A DNA stretch of 14,199 bases, taken from positions 1 to 14,199 of the forward strand of contig UQYH01000060.1 of assembly GCA_900545185.1 (NCBI GenBank). Reading direction: 5' to 3'. Both the position numbers and the translations under genes were made by a program. Position 1 is the first letter of the stretch. The number at the start of each line of letters is the position of its first letter. Positions 6,223 to 13,267 of this stretch are shown one piece after another. The notes beneath the pieces were generated by a model. The model was given only the letters and a program-made list of their open reading frames with translations, made no database searches and was not told the origin of the DNA. The DNA is from an uncultured Eubacteriales bacterium. Lineage in GTDB: Bacteria > Bacillota > Clostridia > UBA1381 > UBA9506.

Positions 6223-8040
6223 ATGAATACAGAAATCAGAAATATTGCAATTATTGCTCACGTTGACCACGGCAAAACCACGCTGGTAGATGTTATGCTG
6301 AAAGACAGCGGCATTTACAGAGACAATGAGCAGGTCACCGAGCGCGTGATGGATTCGAATGACTTGGAGCGTGAGCGCGGCATTACCATCTTGTCCAAAA
6401 CGACTTCGGTTATGTACAAAAACATTAAGATTAACATTATTGATACCCCGGGTCATGCCGATTTTGGCGGTGAGGTAGAGCGTGTTTTGGGTATGGTAGA
6501 CGGTGTTTTACTGCTGGTGGATGCTTTTGAAGGCCCCATGCCGCAAACACGGTTTGTTTTGAAAAAAGCATTGGCGCTCAACTTAAAGCCCATTGTTGTT
6601 GTGAATAAAATTGACAGACCGCAGGCACGTCCGTTTGAGGTTGTGGATGAAATTTTTAATTTGTTTCTGGATTTGGGTGCCAGTGACGAGCAGGCAGATT
6701 TTCCGATTGTGTATGCTTCGGCACGCGAAGGCGTGAGCGGTCTTGAACCGGATGCCATGGCACCGGGCTTGCAGCCTTTGTTTGATATGATTGTCAATAC
6801 CGTTCCGGCACCGCAGGGAGATGCCGACCAGCCTTTCCGCATGCTGGTATCGAACATTGATTATGATGAATATGTCGGCCGTATTGCAGTCGGAAAGGTA
6901 GATCGCGGCGCACTTTCAACCGGCCAGGCCGTTACCGTTTGCCATGCGGACGGAACAACAACCAATGCGAAAACAGGCCGCCTGTATATGCATGACGGGT
7001 TAAAGCGTGTGGAAGTGCCGTCGGCGCAGGCGGGCGACGTTGTTTTGGTCTCCGGTCTGGGAGATATTGGGATTGGCGAAACCCTGTGTGACCCGGCCTG
7101 CGTGGAGCCGTTGCCGGTGATTACGGTAGATGAGCCGACCATTTCGATGAACTTTTTGGTCAATAACAGTCCCTTTGCCGGGAATGAAGGTACGTTTGTC
7201 ACAAGCCGTCATCTGCGTGACAGACTGTTCCGCGAGTTGGATACAAACGTTAGCTTGAAGGTTGAAGAAACCGACAGCGCCGATTGCTTTAAGGTATCGG
7301 GTCGCGGCGAGCTGCACCTTTCTATTTTGATTGAAACGATGCGCCGCCAGGGCTATGAATTTCAGGTATCGCGTCCGGAGGTTATTTTAAAGGAAAAGGA
7401 CGGCAAGGTGTTTGAACCGATTGAGCTTTTATGTATTGACCTGCCGGAGGAATATGCCGGTAACGTCATTGAAAAGCTGGGCAAGCGCAAAGCCGAGATG
7501 CAAAACATGCAGCCAACCGACAACGGCTATATGCGTCTTGAGTTCAGGATTCCTTCCCGTGGTTTAATCGGGTATCGCAGTGAATTTTTGAGCGATACGC
7601 GCGGCAACGGCATTATGAATACAATTTTAGACGGATACGCACCCTTCTGCGGTGAAATTGAAAGCCGCAGCCGCGGTTCTATGATTGCCTGGGAAACGGG
7701 TGAAAGCGTTGCCTACGGCCTTTATAACGCACAAGAGCGCGGCCGCCTGTTTATCGGCGCAGGCGTGAAGGTGTATGAAGGTATGATTGTGGGCGAAAAC
7801 GCCAAGGGTGAGGATATTACCGTCAACGTCTGCAAGAAAAAGCATGTCACCAACATGCGTGCTTCCGGCAGCGATGAGGCGCTTCGCTTAACGCCGCCGG
7901 ATACAATGAGCCTGGAGCAGTGTCTTGAATTTATCTCGGATGACGAATTGGTGGAGGTTACGCCGGAAAGCATCCGTTTACGGAAAAAGCTGTTGACAAA
8001 AAGTGAACGTGATAAGGCTGCAAACCGCAGCAAAAAATAA
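6223..8040 (+). CDS. typA: Ribosome-associated translational GTPase TypA/BipA
   Basis: This is an EF-G-like GTPase of 605 residues, close to the family's usual length. It acts on the ribosome in stress and cold adaptation and in 50S subunit assembly. The G motifs are clear: AHVDHGKT (12-19), ERERGIT, DTPGHADF (from Asp74), NKID (128-131) and ASAREG. The rest follows the TypA order: domain II, then an EF-G-like domain V (GRGELHLSILIETMRRQGYEFQVSRPEV), and the TypA-specific C-terminal domain with SRGLIGYRSEFLSDTRGNGIMN and NVCKKKHVTNMRASGSDEA. The ATG at 6223 follows GGAGG (6213-6217); the in-frame ATGs at 6166 and 6193 lack a site, and 6166 lies in the promoter. It is bounded by its own promoter and terminator, so it is probably monocistronic. 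TypA is known to bind ppGpp in other bacteria, which makes the neighbouring synthetase notable. Confidence 0.97.
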   Translation: MNTEIRNIAIIAHVDHGKTTLVDVMLKDSGIYRDNEQVTERVMDSNDLERERGITILSKTTSVMYKNIKINIIDTPGHADFGGEVERVLGMVDGVLLLVDAFEGPMPQTRFVLKKALALNLKPIVVVNKIDRPQARPFEVVDEIFNLFLDLGASDEQADFPIVYASAREGVSGLEPDAMAPGLQPLFDMIVNTVPAPQGDADQPFRMLVSNIDYDEYVGRIAVGKVDRGALSTGQAVTVCHADGTTTNAKTGRLYMHDGLKRVEVPSAQAGDVVLVSGLGDIGIGETLCDPACVEPLPVITVDEPTISMNFLVNNSPFAGNEGTFVTSRHLRDRLFRELDTNVSLKVEETDSADCFKVSGRGELHLSILIETMRRQGYEFQVSRPEVILKEKDGKVFEPIELLCIDLPEEYAGNVIEKLGKRKAEMQNMQPTDNGYMRLEFRIPSRGLIGYRSEFLSDTRGNGIMNTILDGYAPFCGEIESRSRGSMIAWETGESVAYGLYNAQERGRLFIGAGVKVYEGMIVGENAKGEDITVNVCKKKHVTNMRASGSDEALRLTPPDTMSLEQCLEFISDDELVEVTPESIRLRKKLLTKSERDKAANRSKK

Positions 8041-8043
8041 GAT

Positions 8044-8094
8044 AGCAAAGCCCGAAGAAGCCGGTCAGCTTTTTCGGGCTTTGCTACATTTTTT
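8044..8094 (+). terminator. Strong rho-independent terminator after typA
   Basis: AGCAAAGCCCGAA (8044-8056) pairs perfectly with TTCGGGCTTTGCT (8073-8085). The stem continues inward through a G-T wobble and AAGC/GCTT (8058-8061 with 8068-8071), for about 18 pairs and a 6-base loop. A T-rich stretch follows (8089-8094). The stem starts 3 bases after the typA stop codon. Confidence 0.92.
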
Positions 8095-8132
8095 CGGGTT
8101 TTCTATATGAATGAAACAAAAATTTAAAAAAA

Positions 8133-8166
8133 TTGTTTAAAAACCGAAAAAAAGGGTATATATAAT
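8133..8166 (+). promoter_or_regulatory. Probable promoter of the dgt-dnaG-rpoD cluster
   Basis: TTGTTT (8133-8138) is followed by TATATA at 8157-8162 (18-base spacer), which overlaps a perfect TATAAT at 8161-8166 (22-base spacer, too long for that -35). The overlapping -10 choices make the exact start uncertain. The region is A-rich and lies between the typA terminator and the dgt ribosome binding site at 8188-8195, where a promoter is expected. Confidence 0.5.
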
Positions 8167-8201
8167 ACATTGAAGGCATCAAAGCCGAAAGGAGGAAGCA
8201 T

Positions 8202-9203
8202 ATGAATTTTCGGGAACATACCGAGGAAATGGAAGCGCTTTCTTTGTCTGAATTTGCGGTTTTATCCAAAAATACGCGCGGCCGTGAAAGGCCGATGAAA
8301 CCGTGCGAGGTGCGTACCGCCTTCCAGCGCGACCGGGATCGGATTATTCATGCCAAATCGTTTCGGCGTCTAATGCACAAAACGCAGGTGTTTTTGGCGC
8401 CGGAGGGCGACCACTACCGCACACGTTTAACGCATACGCTTGAGGTTACGCAAATTGCGCGGACAATTGCGCGTGCCTTGCGTCTGAATGAGGATTTAAC
8501 CGAAGCCATCGCCTTGGGACATGATTTGGGACACACGCCGTTCGGTCATTCCGGTGAAGATGTTTTAAACGAAATCTGTATGGGTGGCTTTCGGCATTAT
8601 GAACAGAGCCTTCGTGTTGTAGAGGTTTTGGAAGGCGGCTGCGGCTTAAATTTGACTTATGAGGTACGGGACGGTATTGTGAACCACGCCGGAAAGCATG
8701 AGGCCTCTACCTTAGAAGGGCAGATCATCAAACTGGCCGACCGCATTGCCTATATTAATCACGATATTGATGATGCGGTGCGCGGCGGCGTGATCGCGGC
8801 AGAGGATATTCCGGCTGAATGTCGGAAAATGCTGGGCAAAACGCATGGCGAGCGGATTCATACCATGATTGTCAACGTGATTGAAAACAGCTTGAATCGC
8901 CCCAAAGTAGCCATGACGGATGAAATGCACGAGGCCATGATGGAGCTGCGAACCTTTATGTTCGACAAGGTGTATACAAATTCTGTGGCGAAAGCGGAGG
9001 AAAGCAAGGCAAAAGGTGTTTTAAAAACATTGTTTGAAACGTTCTTAAAGCAACCCTCCATTTTAAAGGACGAAGGGCTTGGCTCGGTTGTGTTTACGGG
9101 CGAACGTGATGTTTGCGACTACATAGCCGGCATGACGGATAATTACGCGATTTATATTTTCAGAAGTCTCTTTTTGCCGCGCGGCTGGCAGGTACATCGC
9201 TGA
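8202..9203 (+). CDS. dgt: Deoxyguanosinetriphosphate triphosphohydrolase-like HD protein
   Basis: This 333-residue HD-domain phosphohydrolase is of the dGTPase type, which cleaves dNTPs to deoxynucleoside plus triphosphate. Visible metal-binding residues are His78 (RLTHTLEVTQIAR), His107-Asp108 in GHDLGHTPFGHSGE, and Asp180 in KLADRIAYINHDIDDA. The N-terminal RDRDRIIHAKSFRRLMHKTQVF motif is typical of the family. The length fits the shorter Gram-positive form rather than the roughly 500-residue enterobacterial Dgt. The ATG at 8202 follows AAAGGAGG (8188-8195) with a 6-base spacer. It lies 115 bases upstream of dnaG, a gene order common in Clostridia, and may help balance dNTP pools for replication. 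Substrate preference within the family varies, so dGTP as the main substrate is inferred. Confidence 0.93.
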   Translation: MNFREHTEEMEALSLSEFAVLSKNTRGRERPMKPCEVRTAFQRDRDRIIHAKSFRRLMHKTQVFLAPEGDHYRTRLTHTLEVTQIARTIARALRLNEDLTEAIALGHDLGHTPFGHSGEDVLNEICMGGFRHYEQSLRVVEVLEGGCGLNLTYEVRDGIVNHAGKHEASTLEGQIIKLADRIAYINHDIDDAVRGGVIAAEDIPAECRKMLGKTHGERIHTMIVNVIENSLNRPKVAMTDEMHEAMMELRTFMFDKVYTNSVAKAEESKAKGVLKTLFETFLKQPSILKDEGLGSVVFTGERDVCDYIAGMTDNYAIYIFRSLFLPRGWQVHR

Positions 9204-9255
9204 TTTGCGGAAAATGTGATAAAATTGCATTGTAAATAAAGGAAAATTTCATTTT

Positions 9256-9283
9256 TTGTCGAATAGTATATATGTCTGATAAT
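9256..9283 (+). promoter_or_regulatory. Possible internal promoter ahead of dnaG
   Basis: In the 115-base gap between dgt and dnaG, TTGTCG (9256-9261) and GATAAT (9278-9283) are spaced by 16 bases. Both boxes deviate from consensus in one or two positions. No terminator is seen in the gap, so dnaG may be served both by read-through from dgt and by this weak site. Confidence 0.35.
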
Positions 9284-9318
9284 TTTGAGGAATATATGAA
9301 TTTCGGGGGAGTCGTACA

Positions 9319-11097
9319 TTGGCACGCTATAAGCAAAGTTCAATAAACGAAGTGAGTCGGCGCAACGATTTGGCCGAGGTTGTTTCTTCCTATGTGCAAT
9401 TGAAACGGAACGGGACAAGCCATGTCGGACTGTGCCCTTTTCACAAGGAGAAAACGCCCTCCTTTCACGTGGATGATGATAAGCAGCTGTTTTATTGTTT
9501 TGGCTGTGGCGTGGGCGGCACCGTGTTCGATTTTATTATGCGTGCCGAAAATCTTGATTTTGCGGACAGCGTGCGGTATTTGGCGCAGCGCGCCGGCGTG
9601 ACTCTTGAAGAGGAGCAGGACAGAGGCGGACGGCATGAAGAAAATGCGAATATACGAAAACGCCTTTTGGAGCTGAACCGATTGGCCGCGCGGCATTTTT
9701 ATGAAAACTTATTAAAGCCGGATGCTAAAATTGCTCACGATTATATCAATCGGCGCGGTCTTGACCGTAAAACGGCCATTAAGTTTGGCGTTGGCTATGC
9801 GCCGGATACCTGGTCGGATCTTTTGGATGCCATGCGCGCGAAGGGTTACACGGACGATGAACTGGTGCTGGGCGGCCTGGCCGTGAAAAACGACAAGGGC
9901 AGAGTGTATGATAAATTCCGTAATCGGCTCATGTTTCCCATTATTGACGTGCGCGGTAATGTCATTGCCTTTGGCGGCCGCACACTGGGGGATGATCAGG
10001 CGAAATACATGAATTCTCCCGAAACGCCGGTTTTCCATAAAGGCCGCAACTTGTTTGCTCTTAATTTGGCCAAACAGGTCGGCATGAAGGAAGGCATCGT
10101 TTTGGTGGAAGGCTATATGGATGTTATATCCCTGTATCAGCGCGGCATTTGCAACGTGGTTGCCGGACTGGGCACAGCCTTAACAGAAGAACAAGCCAGA
10201 CTTTTGCGGCGTTATGCGGCTTGCGTATATGTTTGCTATGATAGCGACGAGGCCGGACAAAAGGCGGCGCAAAAAGCGATCGGCCTGTTAAGGGATGCAA
10301 ACAACGCTGTAAAGGTGATCAGCTTTACAGGCGCAAAAGACCCGGACGAGTTCATTTTAAAAAAAGGCCCGGAAAGCTTTCGTGCACTTTTAAAGGAGGC
10401 GCGCGAATCGGTCGAATATCAGCTTTTGCGCCTGCGCCAGCGGTATGATATTTATGATTTAAGCCAAAAAATAAGCTTTTTAACCGAGGCGGCCAAGGTA
10501 TTGGCAGAGATCGACAGTGAAGTAGCGCGCGAAGCCTATATTAAGCGTGTATCCGCCGAGACGGATATTTCGGTTGAATCAATCAAAGCCGAGGTGAATA
10601 AGCTTGTATATTATAAAAACAAAAAAGAAGTCAAAAAAGAGCTGTATAACGAATCGGTGCCCGAACGTTTAAGTTCGGATATATCGGAGCTTTCGGCAGG
10701 CCAAAGTACGGCTACATATAAAACAGAGCGCACCCTGCTGAATCTGATGTTTTATCATCGCAAGGCATGGGATCTGGCACGGGATACCGTGCAGGCAGAA
10801 TGGCTGACAAGTGAACTGCACAGGCAGCTGTTTCAAAAAATATCCGAATATATGAGTGCGACAGAGGAATCGCAGGCTTCGGAATTTTTAACAACATTAT
10901 CGGATGAAACACTGAAAAAAACAGCATCTTCAATTTTGTACAAAAGCTTTGACGGGGACAGCATGCAGGCCATGCGTGAAGCGACAGCAAAGCTGGAAAT
11001 AGAATTTTTAAAAAAACGTGCCGCAAAGCTGGCCGGGGAAGGTAAAGTGAAGGAAGCAAATGAAATCTACAGAAAAATCAATGAAAGAAGAGGGTAA
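9319..11097 (+). CDS. dnaG: DNA primase DnaG
   Basis: This replication primase, which makes RNA primers at the fork with the DnaB-type helicase, has 592 residues, near the usual 600. Domains in order: a CHC2 zinc-binding domain (Cys39, His42, Cys60, Cys63; CPFHKEKTPSFHVD...FYCFGCGVGG), the catalytic core with RNRLMFPIIDVRGNVIAFGGR, the TOPRIM domain with Glu264 in EGYMDV and Asp308/Asp310 in YDSDEAGQ, a charged linker (about 430-460), and a helical C-terminal helicase-binding domain. The start is TTG at 9319, with GGGGGAG (9305-9311) 7 bases upstream. The stop lies one base before the rpoD ATG, so translation of the two is probably coupled. The E. coli-type partner rpsU is absent; dgt takes the upstream place. 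Primase is a known target of (p)ppGpp inhibition in B. subtilis. Confidence 0.97.
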   Translation: MARYKQSSINEVSRRNDLAEVVSSYVQLKRNGTSHVGLCPFHKEKTPSFHVDDDKQLFYCFGCGVGGTVFDFIMRAENLDFADSVRYLAQRAGVTLEEEQDRGGRHEENANIRKRLLELNRLAARHFYENLLKPDAKIAHDYINRRGLDRKTAIKFGVGYAPDTWSDLLDAMRAKGYTDDELVLGGLAVKNDKGRVYDKFRNRLMFPIIDVRGNVIAFGGRTLGDDQAKYMNSPETPVFHKGRNLFALNLAKQVGMKEGIVLVEGYMDVISLYQRGICNVVAGLGTALTEEQARLLRRYAACVYVCYDSDEAGQKAAQKAIGLLRDANNAVKVISFTGAKDPDEFILKKGPESFRALLKEARESVEYQLLRLRQRYDIYDLSQKISFLTEAAKVLAEIDSEVAREAYIKRVSAETDISVESIKAEVNKLVYYKNKKEVKKELYNESVPERLSSDISELSAGQSTATYKTERTLLNLMFYHRKAWDLARDTVQAEWLTSELHRQLFQKISEYMSATEESQASEFLTTLSDETLKKTASSILYKSFDGDSMQAMREATAKLEIEFLKKRAAKLAGEGKVKEANEIYRKINERRG

Positions 11098-11098
11098 C

Positions 11099-12220
11099 AT
11101 GAATCAGGAATTAGAGGCGAAAAAGCAACAGGCTGTACTTGACATTTTGGCCAAGGGAAAGGCCAACGGCATTTTAACCTATAAGGAGATTATGGACGCC
11201 CTTTCTGACTTTGAGATGGAGCCGGAACAGATTGAGGTGCTGTATGAAACGCTGGAAAAAGAAGGCGTTGAAGTGGTTGCTGATATGGACAAGGAAATGG
11301 AAAAAATCGAAGAAGAAATCGGCGATATGCAGCCTTTGGAGGAAATTGATTTAAATGCCGAGGTTACGGAAATTTCCAATGTCGAGGGCGTTTCGGTTGA
11401 TGACCATGTTAAAATGTATTTGAAAGAAATCGGTAAAGTGCCGCTGCTTGCGCCGGACGAAGAAATGAAGCTGGCCAAGTTGATGGCCGAAGGTAACGCG
11501 GCGGCGCGTAAACGGCTGGCAGAGGCCAATTTACGTTTGGTGGTTTCCATCGCTAAGCGCTATGTCGGCCGTGGCATGCTATTTTTGGATTTGATTCAAG
11601 AAGGTAATTTGGGCTTAATTAAGGCCGTTGAAAAGTTTGATTATACAAAGGGCTATAAATTCAGTACCTATGCAACGTGGTGGATTCGGCAAGCCATTAC
11701 GCGTGCTATTGCCGATCAGGCACGTACCATTCGTATTCCTGTTCATATGGTAGAAACCATTAATAAGCTGATTCGCGTGTCGCGTCAGCTGGTGCAGGAG
11801 CTGGGACGTGAACCGCATCCCAACGAAATTGCCAAGGAACTGAATATGTCAATCGATAAGGTACGCGAAATTATGAAAATCGCGCAGGAGCCTGTATCGC
11901 TCGAAACGCCGATCGGCGAAGAAGAGGACAGTCACCTGGGTGACTTTATTCCCGATGATGACGCACCGGCGCCCTCCGAAGCGGCCTCCTTTATGCTTTT
12001 AAAGGAACAGCTCGGCGACGTTTTAAACACCTTAACCCCAAGAGAGGCTATGGTGCTGAAGCTTCGCTTTGGTCTGGAGGACGGCCGTGCCAGAACCTTG
12101 GAGGAGGTCGGCAAGGAATTTAATGTAACGCGAGAGAGAATCCGTCAGATTGAAGCCAAAGCCCTGCGTAAGCTTCGTCATCCCAGCCGCAGCAAAAAAT
12201 TAAAGGATTATTTGGAATAA
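11099..12220 (+). CDS. rpoD: Primary sigma factor RpoD/SigA
   Basis: This is the housekeeping sigma factor, which directs RNA polymerase to TTGACA/TATAAT promoters. The 373 residues match the size of Gram-positive SigA, without the long insert of the E. coli form. Regions visible: 1.1 (about 1-80, acidic), 1.2 (DHVKMYLKEIGKVPLL, 102-117), 2 (ANLRLVVSIAKRYVGRGMLFLDLIQEGNLGL through WWIRQAITRAIADQARTIRIP, 143-214), 3 (INKLIRVSRQLVQELGREP onward) and 4 (TPREAMVLKLRFGLEDG, then the TLEEVGKEFNVTRERIRQIEAKAL helix-turn-helix, 313-357). The ATG at 11099 was preferred over the in-frame ATG at 11060, which lies inside dnaG, because AGAGGG (11089-11094) precedes it and the length fits. It is nearly contiguous with dnaG. 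Confidence 0.98.
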   Translation: MNQELEAKKQQAVLDILAKGKANGILTYKEIMDALSDFEMEPEQIEVLYETLEKEGVEVVADMDKEMEKIEEEIGDMQPLEEIDLNAEVTEISNVEGVSVDDHVKMYLKEIGKVPLLAPDEEMKLAKLMAEGNAAARKRLAEANLRLVVSIAKRYVGRGMLFLDLIQEGNLGLIKAVEKFDYTKGYKFSTYATWWIRQAITRAIADQARTIRIPVHMVETINKLIRVSRQLVQELGREPHPNEIAKELNMSIDKVREIMKIAQEPVSLETPIGEEEDSHLGDFIPDDDAPAPSEAASFMLLKEQLGDVLNTLTPREAMVLKLRFGLEDGRARTLEEVGKEFNVTRERIRQIEAKALRKLRHPSRSKKLKDYLE

Positions 12221-12226
12221 GAGTAT

Positions 12227-12296
12227 ATCGGCTTTTGGCCGATGCAACGCATAAACAACACCCCATTTTCGTATACATGAAAAGGGGTGTTGTTTT
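12227..12296 (+). terminator. Tandem hairpins after rpoD; the second covers the start of the next gene
   Basis: A small hairpin (ATCGGC/GCCGAT, 12227-12232 with 12238-12243) is followed by a large one. AAACAACACCCC (12253-12264) pairs with GGGGTGTTGTTT (12284-12295). After a single bulged A, TTTTC pairs with GAAAA (12266-12270 with 12279-12283), for 17 pairs around an 8-base loop. The 3' arm ends in a T-rich stretch, as expected of an rpoD terminator. The same arm contains the likely ribosome binding site of the deacetylase (12281-12287) and ends one base before its ATG. It could therefore be a terminator, a translation block, or both. Confidence 0.75.
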
Positions 12297-13124
12297 ATGC
12301 ATATTAAAAAGAAATGCTTGTTTTATTCCATCCATGCAACGCAGGTGGTTATTTTTGTTTTAATTCTTTCGATCGTCTTTGCAGGACTTGGGGTTTACGG
12401 CTTAACCGTAAGCCGCGCCGCCGATGCCGAAGAAGCCGGACGGCTGGCGATTGTGATTGATGATTTTGGCTTGCAGCGCAAGGGCGTTAATGAAATGCTG
12501 GCCCTAGAATGTAAGCTGACCGTTGCCGTTATGCCGTTTTTGGAATATTCGGAGGATGATGCCGAAAACGCATTGGAAAACGGAAAAGAGGTTATTATCC
12601 ACATCCCCATGCAGGCAACCATGCACGATCAGCCGTCACATCTGGGGCCGCGGCCGATACGGATTACAAATACGGCGGAGGAAATTCAAAATTGGATCAG
12701 TGATGCGCTTTGTGAATTGCCGGAGGCCAAAGGTGCCAACATTCATATGGGAACCATCAGCAGCACCAAGGAGTGTGTGATCGGCCCTGTTTTAAGCGAA
12801 CTCAAAAAGAAAAATTTATATTTTGTAGACTCTAAAACCAGTTCTAAAAGTGTGTGCCGAGAGGCAGCGCGCGAAATTGGTATTGCATTTTATGAAAACG
12901 AGGTTTTTTTGGAGCACGAACGAAAAACAAAGGAATATGTAAAAAAACGCTTGCAAAAGGCCATGAAAACGGCAAAAGCAGAGGGAAGCTGCATTGCAAT
13001 CGGTCATGTTGGCTGCGAAGGCGGCATGATTACGGTAAACGCCATTCGCGAAATGCTGCCGGAATTTCAAAAAAACAACGTCGAACTGGTTTTTGTATCG
13101 GAACTGGCACCGATTTCGCAATAA
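12297..13124 (+). CDS. Divergent polysaccharide deacetylase family protein (YibQ/DUF610-like)
   Basis: A 275-residue protein with one N-terminal hydrophobic helix (about 16-38, VVIFVLILSIVFAGLGVYGL), probably a signal anchor that places the rest outside the membrane. The catalytic part matches the divergent polysaccharide deacetylase family: LAIVIDDFG with Asp55-Asp56, HIPMQ with His102, GANIHMG with His150, FVDSKTS with Asp178, and AIGHVG with His237. The family's usual NNHMGS motif here reads NIHMGT, and the later VFLD motif reads VFLE, so activity may be altered. Related proteins are thought to act on cell-wall or exported polysaccharide, but few have been tested. The ATG at 12297 directly follows the large hairpin, and no separate promoter is seen, so expression may depend on read-through from rpoD. 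Confidence 0.88.
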   Translation: MHIKKKCLFYSIHATQVVIFVLILSIVFAGLGVYGLTVSRAADAEEAGRLAIVIDDFGLQRKGVNEMLALECKLTVAVMPFLEYSEDDAENALENGKEVIIHIPMQATMHDQPSHLGPRPIRITNTAEEIQNWISDALCELPEAKGANIHMGTISSTKECVIGPVLSELKKKNLYFVDSKTSSKSVCREAAREIGIAFYENEVFLEHERKTKEYVKKRLQKAMKTAKAEGSCIAIGHVGCEGGMITVNAIREMLPEFQKNNVELVFVSELAPISQ

Positions 13125-13127
13125 TTT

Positions 13128-13175
13128 ATAAACAAATTGAGCATTTTTGGCAAAATTCCTTGTAAATTTGTTTAT
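13128..13175 (+). repeat. AT-rich inverted repeat between the deacetylase and the DUF2232 gene
   Basis: ATAAACAAATT (13128-13138) and AATTTGTTTAT (13165-13175) are perfect 11-base arms 26 bases apart. A nested ATTTT/AAAAT hairpin (13143-13147 with 13152-13156) lies in the loop. The right arm overlaps the end of the -35 box and the spacer of the promoter at 13160-13188, so an operator role is possible. No T run follows, which makes a terminator less likely. Confidence 0.5.
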
Positions 13176-13188
13176 CTTGTGATACAAT
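13160..13188 (+). promoter_or_regulatory. Extended -10 promoter of the DUF2232 gene
   Basis: TTGTAA (13160-13165), a 17-base spacer ending in TGTGA, and TACAAT (13183-13188). The TGTGATACAAT block is identical to that of the typA promoter. The start is expected near 13195, leaving a leader of about 70 bases. The leader holds a GGGCAAA/TTTGCCC hairpin (13219-13225 with 13242-13248) just before the ribosome binding site at 13253-13260. Confidence 0.7.
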
Positions 13189-13267
13189 AGGTTAAAATGG
13201 ATGTGATTTTTGCATATTGGGCAAATGAAAAAAATTGCCGTTTTGCCCGTACAAAGGAGACATTGTT

